A DNA stretch of 64,000 nt from Vibrio cholerae (GCA_009728235.1 WNZI01000005.1:93237-157236); one strand, 5' to 3'. Shown: positions 26,069 to 35,620, numbered from the stretch's first letter. Program-made: numbers and translations. The notes: generated by a model from the sequence alone, not told the origin.

Positions 26069-27310
26069 ATGAAAAGCACTTTGAGGATGAGCATGCTGGC
26101 GATGGCCGCCGTCGGGACACTCGCCGTGTCCTCCTGCGGCTTCGGCGGGGGCGGATCGGCGGAGGCGGAAGGTGGTGAAACGACGCTGAACCTGCTGGTC
26201 CCCAGCTACTCCGACGGCACCAAGGCCCTCTGGGAGGGAGTGATCGACGAGTTCGAGGCGGCCAATGAGGACATCTCGGTCAACCTGCAGATCGAGTCCT
26301 GGGAGAATCTCGAATCCGTCCTCCAGACCAAGATCCAGGCAGGAGACGCACCGGACATCTACAACGGCGGCGCCTTCTCGGCCTTCGCTGCAGAGGGGCT
26401 GCTCTACCCCGCCGCGGACATCGCTTCGGAGGACACGCTGGGCGACTTCCAGGAGTCCTTCGCCGAGAACGAGACACTCGACGGCACCCAGTACGGACTG
26501 CCCCTGCTCGCGTCCGCCCGCGCCCTGTTCTACAACCAGGACCTGTTCGACGCAGCCGGCGTCGATGCACCACCCACGACCTGGGACGAGCTGGAGGACG
26601 CGGCCGCGAAGATCACGGCCACCGGCACTCCCGGGTATGGCATGCCGCTCGGCTCGGAGGAGGCACAGGGCGAGGCCCTGCTCTGGTTCGCCGGGAACGG
26701 CGGCGGCTTCGGAGATGCCTCGCAGATCACGGTCGACACCCCGGAGAACCTCGAAGCAGCCGAATTCATGAAGAAGCTGATCTCGGACGGCGTCACGCAG
26801 CCCAACCCGGGCGCGACGCAGCGTACTCCCATGATCAACATCTTCATGCAGGGCCAGATCGGGATGGTGTACGGCCTTCCGCAGACCGTGGGTCAGCTCG
26901 AGGAGGCGAACCCCGACATGAACTACGGAGTGGCGAATGTGCCCACCAAGACGGGCGACCCCGCAACCCTGGGCGTCGCCGATCGCCTCCTCGCCTTCAA
27001 GAACGACGAGACGAAGCAGGACAGCATCACCGCCTTCATGGACTTCTTCTTTGCCGAGGAGCAGTACGTGAGCTGGGTCGAGTCCGAGGGTTTCCTGCCC
27101 ACGACGAAGTCGGGGTCCGAGGCCATGGCCTCCAACGAGACGCTGAAGCCCTTCCTGGACATGCTGCCCGACGCCAAGTTCTACCCGACGTCCAACCCTG
27201 CCTGGAATGCGACCGACGGCGCCTTCAAGCAACTCATGGGCCTGCTTGAGACAGAGGAGCCTGCGTCCGTGCTCGAGCAGATCCAGGCGAAGGCCGACGC
27301 CGCAGCCTGA
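26069..27310 (+). CDS. sugar ABC substrate-binding lipoprotein (CUT1)
   Basis: 413 residues with a lipoprotein signal ending in VSSC (about residues 20-23) and a Gly/Glu-rich linker. Family 1 solute-binding fold: VIDEFEAANEDISVNLQIESWENLESVLQTKIQAGDAPDIYNGG, then LPLLASARALFYNQDLFDAAG. AAGGAA precedes the ATG. First gene of the plus-strand importer facing the amino-sugar catabolic genes, so its ligand is probably a GalNAc- or GlcNAc-containing sugar. Confidence 0.88.
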   Translation: MKSTLRMSMLAMAAVGTLAVSSCGFGGGGSAEAEGGETTLNLLVPSYSDGTKALWEGVIDEFEAANEDISVNLQIESWENLESVLQTKIQAGDAPDIYNGGAFSAFAAEGLLYPAADIASEDTLGDFQESFAENETLDGTQYGLPLLASARALFYNQDLFDAAGVDAPPTTWDELEDAAAKITATGTPGYGMPLGSEEAQGEALLWFAGNGGGFGDASQITVDTPENLEAAEFMKKLISDGVTQPNPGATQRTPMINIFMQGQIGMVYGLPQTVGQLEEANPDMNYGVANVPTKTGDPATLGVADRLLAFKNDETKQDSITAFMDFFFAEEQYVSWVESEGFLPTTKSGSEAMASNETLKPFLDMLPDAKFYPTSNPAWNATDGAFKQLMGLLETEEPASVLEQIQAKADAAA

Positions 27311-27321
27311 TGCGCCAACGC

Positions 27322-27360
27322 GAGGCGAGCCGGCGGCGGATGTCGTCGTCGGCTCGCCTC
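27322..27360 (+). terminator. strong hairpin between binding protein and first permease
   Basis: Perfect 11-bp inverted repeat GAGGCGAGCCG / CGGCTCGCCTC with a 17-base loop, starting 11 bases after the binding-protein stop. Not followed by T residues. Hairpins in this place often stabilise the upstream mRNA or terminate part of transcription, so that more binding protein than permease is made. Confidence 0.6.
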
Positions 27361-27387
27361 CTGTCCGAGGAGAACGGCCAGCATTCC

Positions 27388-28314
27388 ATGAGCACAATCC
27401 AGCAGCCTCCCATCCTGCGCGTCCGAGCGGCCCGCGGCCAGAACAGGGACAGCTTCGTCGCGGCACTACCCTGGATCGGACCGGTCCTGATCCTCATCTT
27501 CGGGGTCGTTCTCTTCCCTGCCGGCTACATGATCTACAACTCGACCCGCCGTATCAGCCAGGCGGGCACCAACGTCGAAGGCGTCGGGTTCGCGAATTTC
27601 AGCACCGTCCTGGCCGATCCGAACCTCCCGCGGATCCTCCTCAACACCGTGGTGTGGGTGGTCGTGGTCGTCTCCGTGACCGTCGTCATCTCGCTCGCGC
27701 TCGCGAATTTCCTCAATAAGCCGTTTCCCGGCCGGACCCTGGTGCGGATGGCCGTGGTGGTTCCCTGGGCGGCCAGCGTCGTGATGACCACCACCGTGTT
27801 CTACTACGGGCTGGACCGGGACTACGGGGTGATGAACACCTTTTTCGTCGACATCGGTCTGCTCGACAGTCCTTACGGGTTCACCAAGAACGTGGTGTCG
27901 GCACTCGGGGCGGCGATCGTGGTCGGCATCTTCGTCTCCATCCCCTTCACCACCTATACCCTGCTCGCGGGGCTGCAATCGGTGCCCGGCGACATCCTGG
28001 AAGCAGCCAAAATGGACGGTGCGGGCAGGGTCCGCACCTACTTCATGGTCGTCCTGCCCCAACTACGCGGGGCACTCGCCGTCGCCGTGCTCATCAACGT
28101 CATCAATGTGTTCAACAACCTGCCGATCCTGCGCATCATGACCGGATCCCTCCCCGGCTACAGCGCAGACACCCTGATGACGTACATCTTCAAGGTCCTG
28201 CAGTTCGATCGCCGCCAGGATCTGGCGAGTGCCCTCAGCGTGATCAACTTCGCGATCGTGATCGTGATCGTCGCGGCTTACGTGAAGATCGTCAAGCCGA
28301 TGAGAGAGGACTGA
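27388..28314 (+). CDS. sugar ABC permease 1 (MalF type)
   Basis: 308 residues from the ATG at 27388; an in-frame ATG at 27310 would read through the hairpin and add 26 unlikely residues. Six or so membrane helices and the EAA loop ILEAAKMDGAGRVRTYFMVVLPQLRGAL characteristic of CUT1 permeases. Pairs with the next gene. Confidence 0.87.
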   Translation: MSTIQQPPILRVRAARGQNRDSFVAALPWIGPVLILIFGVVLFPAGYMIYNSTRRISQAGTNVEGVGFANFSTVLADPNLPRILLNTVVWVVVVVSVTVVISLALANFLNKPFPGRTLVRMAVVVPWAASVVMTTTVFYYGLDRDYGVMNTFFVDIGLLDSPYGFTKNVVSALGAAIVVGIFVSIPFTTYTLLAGLQSVPGDILEAAKMDGAGRVRTYFMVVLPQLRGALAVAVLINVINVFNNLPILRIMTGSLPGYSADTLMTYIFKVLQFDRRQDLASALSVINFAIVIVIVAAYVKIVKPMRED

Positions 28315-28315
28315 C

Positions 28316-29224
28316 ATGGCGGTCGCAACAAGCCCAACAGCTCCGATACGGCCACCTGCCGAGCGCCGCATGAAGAAATACGGGGAAGACGGAGTCAGTG
28401 GCAGGCGCATGGCGGGCCGCATGGTCGTTGGGCTCCTGATCTCCCTTGTCTTCCTCGTGCCGTACCTCATCATGCTCGTCGGGTCCCTGAAGACCAGACC
28501 GGAGATCCTCGCTGTCCCTCCACGCTACTTCCCCCAGGATGGCCTGCAGATCGGCAACTACGTGACCATGTGGGGCACCCCCGAGACGCCCCTGCCGTAC
28601 AACCTCATCTCCACCGTGATCATCGCCGTGTTCGCAACGCTGCTCGTGTTGCTGGTCGCAACACCCGCTGCCTACTACACGGCCCGCTTCAGGTTCCCGG
28701 GCAAGCTCGCTTTCCTGTTCCTCGTCATCGTGACGCAGATGCTGCAACCGGCCGTGCTGACGGCGGGACTGTTCCGGCAGATGCTGGTCCTCGACATCAA
28801 CGACACCTGGCTCGCGATGATCCTGATCAATGCGGCGTTCAACCTGTCCTTCGCCCTGTGGATCATGCACAGCTTCTTCGCCGGTATCCCCAAGGAGGTG
28901 GACGAGGCGGCCCAGCTGGACGGCGCAGGACGTCTGACCGTCCTGTTCAGGATCAACCTGCCGCTTGTGTGGCCGGGCATCGTCACGGCTGTCATCTTCA
29001 CGTTCGTCTCCTCCTGGAATGAGTTCGCGGCCAGCCTCGTCATCATGTCCACGGCGGAGAACCAGCCGCTCTCGGTCGCCCTCACGAAATTCATCGGACA
29101 GTACGCCACGAGTTGGCAGTACGTGTTCGGGGTATCGATCGTCGCAATCATCCCGGTAATCATCCTTTTCGCCCTTATCGAGAAGAGGCTCATCGGTGGG
29201 CTCACCGCGGGATCGGTGAAGTGA
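28316..29224 (+). CDS. sugar ABC permease 2 (MalG type)
   Basis: 302 residues with GAGAGGA before the ATG and its start next to the stop of permease 1. Helical pattern and EAA loop VDEAAQLDGAGRLTVLFRINLPLVWPGI are typical of MalG-type subunits; the C-terminal EKRLIGGLTAGSVK is the usual ending. No ATPase gene is in the operon, so a shared MsiK/UgpC-type ATPase encoded elsewhere must power it. Confidence 0.9.
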   Translation: MAVATSPTAPIRPPAERRMKKYGEDGVSGRRMAGRMVVGLLISLVFLVPYLIMLVGSLKTRPEILAVPPRYFPQDGLQIGNYVTMWGTPETPLPYNLISTVIIAVFATLLVLLVATPAAYYTARFRFPGKLAFLFLVIVTQMLQPAVLTAGLFRQMLVLDINDTWLAMILINAAFNLSFALWIMHSFFAGIPKEVDEAAQLDGAGRLTVLFRINLPLVWPGIVTAVIFTFVSSWNEFAASLVIMSTAENQPLSVALTKFIGQYATSWQYVFGVSIVAIIPVIILFALIEKRLIGGLTAGSVK

Positions 29225-30003
29225 TCCGAAGCCCTGCACCTGCGGCCCCGGCCGTCGAGATCGCCGTGACCTCCCCCACCGGGGTGCGCGCGGCAATTTC
29301 CGGAGGAGCCGATCGGATCGAGCTCTGCGCCGCCCTCGAACTGGGGGGACTCACGCCGACGCTGATGATGACGGAACACGCCGTAGCGACAGGCATTCCG
29401 GTGCACGTGCTGATCCGCTGCCGGCCGGGAGGGTTCCTCTACTCGCGGGAGGAGATCAGCTGGATGGCCGACGAAGCTGCCCACGCCGTCGCAGCCGGTG
29501 CAGCAGGGGTGGTCTTCGGCGCCCTCAAATTGGAGGGGCGGATCGACACTGAAGCGCTGCGGCGGATCTCCAACGCTGCGCGCGAAGCCGGGCCGGCCGC
29601 GCAGCTGACGTTCCACCGGGCCATAGACCACCTCCGGGATCCCGCCGATCATCTCGAGGACCTCGCCGCTCTCGGCGTCCACCGTGTCCTCACCTCCGGG
29701 GGTGCCCCCACCGTCGATCAGGGGCTGTCCGCCATCCGGAGGATGCTCGAGCGTGATTCAGGGATCGAGATCATGGCGGGAGGCGGCATCTCCCTCGACC
29801 ACCTCGACCGCATCCTCGCCATCGGTGTGCACGCCATCCACCTGTCGGCGAAAGCCGAGGTCCGCCAGGCATCCCGCCACTGGTCGACCGTCGTCCCCAC
29901 CGCTCCCGCCGAGGGCGAGATCCATTACGAGACGGACGAGTCGACGGTCCACGCAGCAACCCGACGGGCGCGCAGGACACCTGCTAGGGGACGGACCGAC
30001 TGA
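29221..30003 (+). CDS. cutC: CutC family protein
   Basis: 260 residues from a GTG at 29221 that overlaps the permease stop (GTGA). CutC TIM-barrel motifs: SGGADRIELCAALELGGLTP, HVLIRCRPGGFLYS, GVVFGALK, LTFHRAIDH, RVLTSGGAPT and IMAGGGIS. Historically linked to copper homeostasis, but its frequent position in sugar operons suggests a carbohydrate-related role. Here it is the last gene of the amino-sugar importer operon. Confidence 0.88.
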   Translation: MIRSPAPAAPAVEIAVTSPTGVRAAISGGADRIELCAALELGGLTPTLMMTEHAVATGIPVHVLIRCRPGGFLYSREEISWMADEAAHAVAAGAAGVVFGALKLEGRIDTEALRRISNAAREAGPAAQLTFHRAIDHLRDPADHLEDLAALGVHRVLTSGGAPTVDQGLSAIRRMLERDSGIEIMAGGGISLDHLDRILAIGVHAIHLSAKAEVRQASRHWSTVVPTAPAEGEIHYETDESTVHAATRRARRTPARGRTD

Positions 30004-30033
30004 GCTCGACGATGCCACGTCCGTCGAGGTTCG

Positions 30034-30636
30034 CTACTCCAGGAGCGGACGGGCGCCGAGGATGGAGTCCGCGATCGCCGTCGTCGCAGCGGTCAGACCG
30101 GCCTCGACGACGTGCCGATCCGGGGACTCCGAGTCATGGAGGAAAGCGGTGACACCGCGCTGCATGCCGCAGTAGTCGAGGATGCCGCTCTCGATCTGGG
30201 TGCTGAACGACCGGGTGTAACCGTGCTTCTCGAACGACTGCGCCGAGGTGCCGGAGACCGGCAGCAGGTGTGCGGTCAGCCGGCCCAGGCGCGGAACCAC
30301 CCTGCCGCCGTCGTCGCCGAAGGCCCACCCCGCGATGAAGACGCGGTCGATCCACCCCTTCAGCAGGGCCGGCATCGACCACCAGTACACCGGGAAGACG
30401 AGCACCAGGTGCTCGACGGCGTCGACCCGGGCCTGCTCAGCGACCACGGACGGATCGACGCCGCCCTGGCCCTGGTAGGCCCGGCGATCGACCGGGGTGA
30501 AACGCGGATCGAATCCCTCCCGGGCGAGGTCGGCGACGGTTGTTCCATCCGGTCCCAGCAGCCCGCGCAATCGGGCAGCAGCCCGATTCGTGAGTGAGTC
30601 CTCATCCGGGTGGGCAGTGACGATCAGGGTTCGCAT
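30034..30636 (-). CDS. NAD(P)H oxidoreductase, flavodoxin-like (YwrO/MdaB type)
   Basis: 200 residues from the Met at 30636 (MRTLIVTAHPDEDSL); a Met three codons upstream is possible. Flavodoxin-like fold with the FMN/FAD motif FPVYWWSMPALLKGWIDRVF, typical of NQO1/YwrO quinone reductases, which reduce quinones or nitro compounds with two electrons. It stands between two sugar loci, convergent with cutC, and has no clear pathway link. Confidence 0.85.
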   Translation of the reverse strand: MRTLIVTAHPDEDSLTNRAAARLRGLLGPDGTTVADLAREGFDPRFTPVDRRAYQGQGGVDPSVVAEQARVDAVEHLVLVFPVYWWSMPALLKGWIDRVFIAGWAFGDDGGRVVPRLGRLTAHLLPVSGTSAQSFEKHGYTRSFSTQIESGILDYCGMQRGVTAFLHDSESPDRHVVEAGLTAATTAIADSILGARPLLE

Positions 30637-30694
30637 GGGTCCCACTCTCCACCGTCCGCGGGACCGTCACCAAGAGCACGGAAGCGCCGAACGA

Positions 30695-31159
30695 TCAGCG
30701 CTTCTCGTAGCTGCTGATCGCGTCCACCTTCGCCGCTGATGCGCTGGAGGTGTCGAAGGTGTAGCCGAGCCATTCCTTGGCGAGACGACGGGCCAGTTCC
30801 AGGCCGATCACGCGCTGGCCCATGCAGAGCACCTGCGCGTTGTTGCTCAGCACCGAGCGTTCCACCGAGTAGGAGTCGTGGGCGGTCACCGCGCGGATGC
30901 CGGCCACCTTGTTGGCCGAGATCGCGACGCCGAGGCCGGTTCCGCAGATCAGCAGGGCGCGGTCGGCGTCACCGCTCTCCACCTTCCGGGCGGCGTCCAC
31001 CGCCACGTGCGGGTAGTCCACGTTCTCGGAGCGGGAGATGCCGACATCGATCACGCTCTCCACTCGCTCGTCGGCCTCGAGGTCCTTGAGCAGGGCCTCC
31101 TTGTACTCCAGTCCGGCTTCGTCGCTGCCGATGACGATGCGCAGTTTCTTCTCGCTCAT
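30695..31159 (-). CDS. rpiB: RpiB-like isomerase (ribose-5-P / D-erythrulose-4-P isomerase)
   Basis: 154 residues of the RpiB/LacA fold: [14 protein letters not shown] at the start, [39 protein letters not shown] (catalytic Cys region), and [26 protein letters not shown]. The wording around VDYP differs from housekeeping RpiB and, beside a TPI-like enzyme and a DhaK-type kinase, fits the D-erythrulose-4-P isomerase of erythritol pathways (EryI/DerI). Start at 31159; TpiA ends 34 bases upstream. Confidence 0.85.
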   Translation of the reverse strand: MSEKKLRIVIGSDEAGLEYKEALLKDLEADERVESVIDVGISRSENVDYPHVAVDAARKVESGDADRALLICGTGLGVAISANKVAGIRAVTAHDSYSVERSVLSNNAQVLCMGQRVIGLELARRLAKEWLGYTFDTSSASAAKVDAISSYEKR

Positions 31160-31193
31160 ATCTGGTTCCTTTCCATTGCGGGTCCTGGTGGGG

Positions 31194-31961
31194 CTAAGGG
31201 AGTAAGGCACGGTTTTGTTCCGCGGCGATCTCGAGCAGGCGCAGGTAGCCCTCCAGCTCCCACGCCGTGCGTCCGACGAACAGGCCGTCCACGTGCTCGA
31301 TGCCCAGCAGGTCCGCCGCGTTGCCCAGGCTGACCGAGCCGCCGTACAGCAGGCCGGCCACCCGGCCGCCGTACTCCTGACCGAGTGCGGCGAACGGTTC
31401 CCGCAGCTCCTCGACGGTGGCGGGACGTCCCTTCTCACCGATGGCCCAGATGGGCTCGTAGGCGATCAGGACCCGGGCGCGCTGGCTCTCGTCGAGCCCG
31501 TCGAGTGCGCGGGACGCCTGCTCGAGGATGAAACGGGTGGACCCGCCGTCGTCCTTCACGGAGGCCGGCTCTCCGATGCAGAGCAGCGGGATGAGCCCGT
31601 GGTGAAGTGTCGCGGCCACCTTGAGGCGGACGGTCTCGTCGGTCTCGCCGAAGTGCTCCCGCCGCTCGGAGTGGCCGATCTCCACCATCCGGGCACCGGC
31701 GTCGGCGACCTGCGGAACCGATACCTCGCCGGTCCACGCTCCCGCGTCCTCCCAGTGGGCGTTCTGCGCCCCGAGCAGCACGCGATCGTCCCCGCCCAGC
31801 ACCGCGGCGACCGCAGCGATCGCCGTCGCGGGCGGGATCACGAAGGGCTGGACCGAGCCGGTCTCCTGCCCGTCCAGCCCGGCGAGCAGACCGTGCATGT
31901 AGTCCGTGGCCTCGGTGAGCGTCTTGTTCATCTTCCAGCTCGTGCCGATCCACACCGTCAC
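31194..31961 (-). CDS. triosephosphate isomerase-like protein (L-erythrulose-1-P isomerase?)
   Basis: 255 residues with the whole TPI active site: WKMN (Lys10), IGHSERRE (His), [16 protein letters not shown] (Glu) and LLYGGSVS. It lies between a dihydroxyacetone-kinase-like gene and the RpiB-like gene; in erythritol and L-threitol pathways a TPI paralogue (EryH/LerI) isomerises L-erythrulose-1-P, which is the likely role here. The housekeeping TPI would normally sit with gap-pgk. Overlaps the kinase stop by 4 bases. Confidence 0.87.
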   Translation of the reverse strand: MTVWIGTSWKMNKTLTEATDYMHGLLAGLDGQETGSVQPFVIPPATAIAAVAAVLGGDDRVLLGAQNAHWEDAGAWTGEVSVPQVADAGARMVEIGHSERREHFGETDETVRLKVAATLHHGLIPLLCIGEPASVKDDGGSTRFILEQASRALDGLDESQRARVLIAYEPIWAIGEKGRPATVEELREPFAALGQEYGGRVAGLLYGGSVSLGNAADLLGIEHVDGLFVGRTAWELEGYLRLLEIAAEQNRALLP

Positions 31962-33695
31962 GGCTGCTCCGCGCCCGCCGAGGCGAAGAGGTCCCCGAGG
32001 GCGTCCATCAGGAGGGAGAAGGAGACGGCGCCCGGATCAGGTGTGCCGACGCTCTTCTCGCCGAGGACGCGTGAGCGTCCGCGGCGGGCGGTGATGTCCG
32101 CGGTGGCGTCGGCTGCCTCGCGGGCCGCAGCGGCGGCCCGCTTGGTCGATGCCGCGAGATCGGAGGAGGCAGCAAACTCGGATTCCAGCGTCTCCCGGAA
32201 CGGGATGATCGCGTCCACCATGGTCTTGTCGCCCTGTTCCGCGCCCCCGAGGCGTCGGATGGCGTCGGTCCCTGTGACCAGGGCGCGGACGACGTCCTCC
32301 GCCGTGGCCCCGGACGCGTTGTCGAACACGCTCCCGGCCGCGATCAGCGCCGCGCCCCAGAGGGCTCCGGAGGTCCCGCCGGCCTCTTCTGCCCATGCGT
32401 CTCCGGCGCGGAGCAGGACGGTCCGTGCGCCTGCACCCTTCCCGACCGCTGCACGGGCTGCGGTCACAGCACCGCGGGTGCCGTAGGCCATGCCCTGCCC
32501 GTGATCGCCGTCGCGCGACGGCGTCGAGCTTGCCGAAGTACTCCTGGTGCTCCGCAGCCGTCGCGCGCAGGACCTCCAGGGCCTCCGTGATCGACGCGGC
32601 CAGCTCCCGGGACTCGGGGGAGGATTCGGGGATGGTCTCCTCGCCGGGTGTGTGGACCCAGGTGCGTGCCGGCCGGTCGGCGGTGTCGGGCGCACCCCGG
32701 CGGAAAGCGGGAGTGTCCGCGGGTGCCAGCCAGTACTGCTCGAGTTCGTCGTCGAGGAAGACGACGGTCAGGGACAGCCCGGCCATGTCGAGGCTGGTCA
32801 CGTGCTCGCCCACCTCCGGGGCCACCACGGTGAGGCCCTTCTCGGCGAAGCGCTCCGCCAGGCGGCCGTAGGCGAGGAACAGTTCCTCGTACTTGACGGT
32901 GCCCAGCCCGTTCAGGACGACGGCGACCCGCCCCTGGTAGCCGCCGTCGACGCGCTCCGGCTCCTCCTCCAGCACGCCGTCGAGCAGGAGATCGGCGACC
33001 TCCTCGCCCGTGCCCAGCGGGACCTCCCGGATGCCCGGTTCCCCGTGGATGCCCAGGCCGATCGCCATCTCGCCCTCGGGCACGTGGAACAGGGCGCCGT
33101 CCGCGCCGGGGAGGGTGCAGCCCTCGAAGGCGACGCCGAAGGACCGCGTGGCGTCGTTGGCCTTCCAGGCGATCCGCTCGGCCTCGTCGATGTCGGCCCG
33201 GGCCTCGATGGCGGCTCCGGCGATCTTGAACACCACGAGATCGCCCGCGATACCACGGCGGTCCCGATGGTCCTCGGCCGGACCGGAGGCGATGTCATCG
33301 GACACCCGGATGATCCGCACGTCCACCCCCTCCGCCCTCAGCTTCTCCGCGGCCTGCCCGAAGTGGAGTACATCGCCCGCGTAGTTGCCGAAACCGAGGA
33401 TCACGCCCCCGCCGTTCTCGGCGGACCGCGAGACCGAGTACACCTGGGAGGCGGACGGCGAGGAGAAGATGTTGCCGCACGGCGCACCATGGCCCATGCC
33501 CGGCCCGATCCAACCCGCGAACGCAGGATAGTGCCCCGACCCTCCACCGATCACCAGGGCCGGCTGACCCTGCGGGGTCTCGGTGGAGCGCACCACCCCG
33601 CCGTGTGCCAGCATCACGTGCTCCGGGTGAGCCGCCGCATAACCGCGCAGCGCATCGGTGGCGAACTGCTCGGGATCGTTCACAAGGTACGTCAT
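31958..33695 (-). pseudogene. DhaK-DhaL-type tetrulose/dihydroxyacetone kinase, frameshifted
   Basis: A fused kinase, about 579 residues when repaired. The DhaK half has IGGGSGHYPAFAGWIGPGMG, NYAGDVLHFGQAAEKL and the substrate-linking His in LGIHGEPGIREV; the DhaL half has LDAVAGDGDHGQGM (ATP/Mg site), AEEAGGTSGALWG and GDKTMVDAI. The Tyr in GSGHYP is usual in erythrulose kinases rather than dihydroxyacetone kinases. The break is near 32515: GTCGCGCGACGG is two G short of the expected GTCGCGGGCGACGG, exactly restoring AGDGDH. Second gene of the operon read from the promoter at 34847. Confidence 0.83.
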
Positions 33696-33776
33696 GGTTC
33701 CAGCCTCGGTTGTCGATGAGCCGTCAGCGGAGCGGCGCCTCTCTGCGCCGCCCCTCCGCGTGGGTGAGAGGTGCTG

Positions 33777-34742
33777 CTACGTCGCGGACTCCTCGGCCGG
33801 GCTCGGCCCCAGTTCCTTCAGCAGTGCGGCCATGGCGACATAGGCCTTGTTGCGGTAGGCCACCAGCTCACTCGTCCGCTCCGCCGGGATGTCGAGGAAC
33901 CCGGCGCCGGACTTCGTGCCCAGCTTCCCGGCGTCCACGAGGTCCTGGAGGATCTTCGGCGTGGCGAAACGCTCGGGGAACGAGGTCTGCAGCGAGGCGT
34001 AGCAGAAGGAGTAGACGTCCAGCCCCGCCATGTCGGCGATGGCGAAGGGGCCGAAGAACGGCAGCCGGAACCCGAAGGTGGTCCGCACGAGGGTGTCGAC
34101 GTCCTCCGCCGAGGCGATGCCCTGCTCGACGACCTGCGCCGCCTCGTGGAACAGGGCGTACTGGAGCCGGTTGAGGACGAAGCCGGTGACGTCCTTCACG
34201 ACGGCGGCATGCTTGCCCGTCAGCTCGACGATCTCGCGGGCCACCTCGACGGTCTCCGGCGTCGTGCCCTCGTGGGGGATGACCTCGACGCCGGGGATGA
34301 ACGGAGCCGGGTTGGAGAAGTGGACCCCGAGGAAGCGGCCGGGATTCGCCACGGCCTCCGCGAGCTTGGCGATCAGGATGGTCGACGTGTTGGAGCCGAT
34401 CACCGCGTCGGCAGGAGCGGCATCGCTGATCCTGCGAAGGGTGCTGTGCTTGATGTCGATGATCTCCGGGACGGCTTCCTCGATGTAGGAGGCGTTCGCC
34501 ACGGCGTCCTCGATGCTCGGGGCGGCCCAGAGCTGGTCGCGCAGGCGCTGCACGGCGTCCTCGGGGAACAGCCCGTCCGCGACGAACTGTTCCGCCTCAC
34601 CGATCAGGCGCTCGAGATTCTTCTCCGCGATCTCTTGGGAGACGTCGGCGAGTGCGACCCTCGCTCCGCCCAGTGCCAGGACCTGCGCGATTCCTCCGCC
34701 CATGTATCCCGAACCGACAACTGCCACTGAACGTTGAGCCAT
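33777..34742 (-). CDS. 3-hydroxyacyl-CoA dehydrogenase-like oxidoreductase
   Basis: 321 residues from the ATG at 34742. N-terminal Rossmann motif VAVVGSGYMGGGIAQVLAL, NASYIEEAVPE, SNTSTILIAKLAEAVANPGRFLGVHFSNPAP (catalytic His region) and the helical C-terminal domain with GFVLNRLQYALFHEAAQVVEQG and GLDVYSF. This size and single-domain form match both 3-hydroxybutyryl-CoA dehydrogenase and L-gulonate dehydrogenase-like sugar-acid enzymes. As the first gene of a tetrose operon it more likely oxidises a four-carbon sugar acid than a fatty acyl-CoA; that is inference. Confidence 0.85.
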   Translation of the reverse strand: MAQRSVAVVGSGYMGGGIAQVLALGGARVALADVSQEIAEKNLERLIGEAEQFVADGLFPEDAVQRLRDQLWAAPSIEDAVANASYIEEAVPEIIDIKHSTLRRISDAAPADAVIGSNTSTILIAKLAEAVANPGRFLGVHFSNPAPFIPGVEVIPHEGTTPETVEVAREIVELTGKHAAVVKDVTGFVLNRLQYALFHEAAQVVEQGIASAEDVDTLVRTTFGFRLPFFGPFAIADMAGLDVYSFCYASLQTSFPERFATPKILQDLVDAGKLGTKSGAGFLDIPAERTSELVAYRNKAYVAMAALLKELGPSPAEESAT

Positions 34743-34846
34743 GAGCCGCATCTCCTCTGATGTGTGCACGGTACTTCGAGTGGACGCACGCCCGCATCGG
34801 GTTCTGCCGAGGTCGAGCATCGGGCCGGATGGGGTGCGAATCGTGT

Positions 34847-34881
34847 TCCTATAGGATCCACGGGAGCCAGAACCGTGTCAA
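34847..34881 (-). promoter_or_regulatory. promoter and GntR operator of the tetrose operon
   Basis: Perfect palindrome TCCTATAGGA at 34847-34856 lies just downstream of a consensus -35 TTGACA (read on the minus strand, 34881-34876) and covers the -10 region, about 105 bases before the dehydrogenase start. The same TCCTATAGG core recurs at 35761 in front of the GntP gene, so the adjacent GntR protein is the likely ligand. Confidence 0.65.
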
Positions 34882-34906
34882 CCGTCACAGCGGACGGGGA
34901 GCGGCG

Positions 34907-35620
34907 CTAGGCGATCCGGCCCGGGGCGCTTCCGCCGGAGACCTCGTACTCGTGGATGGCGCGCTCGCCGACCCCGCAGATGTGGCTGGCCATGGCGATC
35001 CGCGCAGCGGTGGCATCTCCCCGCCGCATCGCGCCCAGGATCCGGGAGTGCTCGTCGATGGCGCTGGCGGCATCACGCACGCCCACTCCGCTGAACAGCC
35101 GGAACCGGTGCACGTGTCCGCCGAGGGAGTCGTAGGCGCTCAGCAGGAACTTGTTGGCCGTCTGCTCCACGATCAGGCGGTGGAACCGCTCGTCCGCCTC
35201 CCAGTAGGCCCGGTAGTCGGAGAAGTGCGGACCATTGGGGGCGTCGCGGAGGTCGTGGATGGACTGCTGCAGCGCGGACAGGAACGCTTCGTCCGCTCGT
35301 TTGCACGCCACTTCGGCGCTGTGGGGCTCGAGCAGGAGCCGGGCGTCCATCAGGTCGGACAGTTCGGTGTGGCTCAGCATGGGAGCCACCCGGTAACCGC
35401 GCAGAGCGGCGCGCGTCACGAGGCCCGTGGCCTCCAGCCTGGCGAGCGCCTCCCGGACCGGGGTGGGGGAGACGCCGAGTTCGCGCGCGGTGCCGTCGAT
35501 GCTGAGCGGATCGCCGGACGTGAGGTTGCCGTCCATCAGGCGGGAGAGCACCTGCTTGTACACCTGATCGGCGAGGACGCTGCGCCGCACCCAGGACTCG
35601 TCCGTGGCGCCCTGACTCAT
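34907..35620 (-). CDS. GntR-family regulator, FadR/FCD subfamily
   Basis: 237 residues from the ATG at 35620 (AAGGGG upstream); an ATG at 35647 is also in frame. N-terminal winged helix (LADQVYKQVLSRLMDGNLTSGDPLSIDGTARELGVSPTPVREALARLEATGLV) and a helical FCD effector domain with the metal-type residues DARLLLEPHSAE, ADERFHRLIVEQTANKFL and EHSRILGAMRRGD. Members respond to sugar acids and similar small ligands. Flanked by two TCCTATAGG sites, so it should control both the tetrose operon and the GntP operon. Confidence 0.9.
   Translation of the reverse strand: MSQGATDESWVRRSVLADQVYKQVLSRLMDGNLTSGDPLSIDGTARELGVSPTPVREALARLEATGLVTRAALRGYRVAPMLSHTELSDLMDARLLLEPHSAEVACKRADEAFLSALQQSIHDLRDAPNGPHFSDYRAYWEADERFHRLIVEQTANKFLLSAYDSLGGHVHRFRLFSGVGVRDAASAIDEHSRILGAMRRGDATAARIAMASHICGVGERAIHEYEVSGGSAPGRIA

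Noticed and set aside
27310..27387. TGATG-coupled start for the first amino-sugar permease
   Set aside because: The extra 26 codons fall in the perfect hairpin at 27322-27360 and read as low-complexity Arg/Ser.
26006..27466. 486-residue minus-strand frame
   Set aside because: Antisense of the amino-sugar binding protein, which has a lipobox and a ribosome site.
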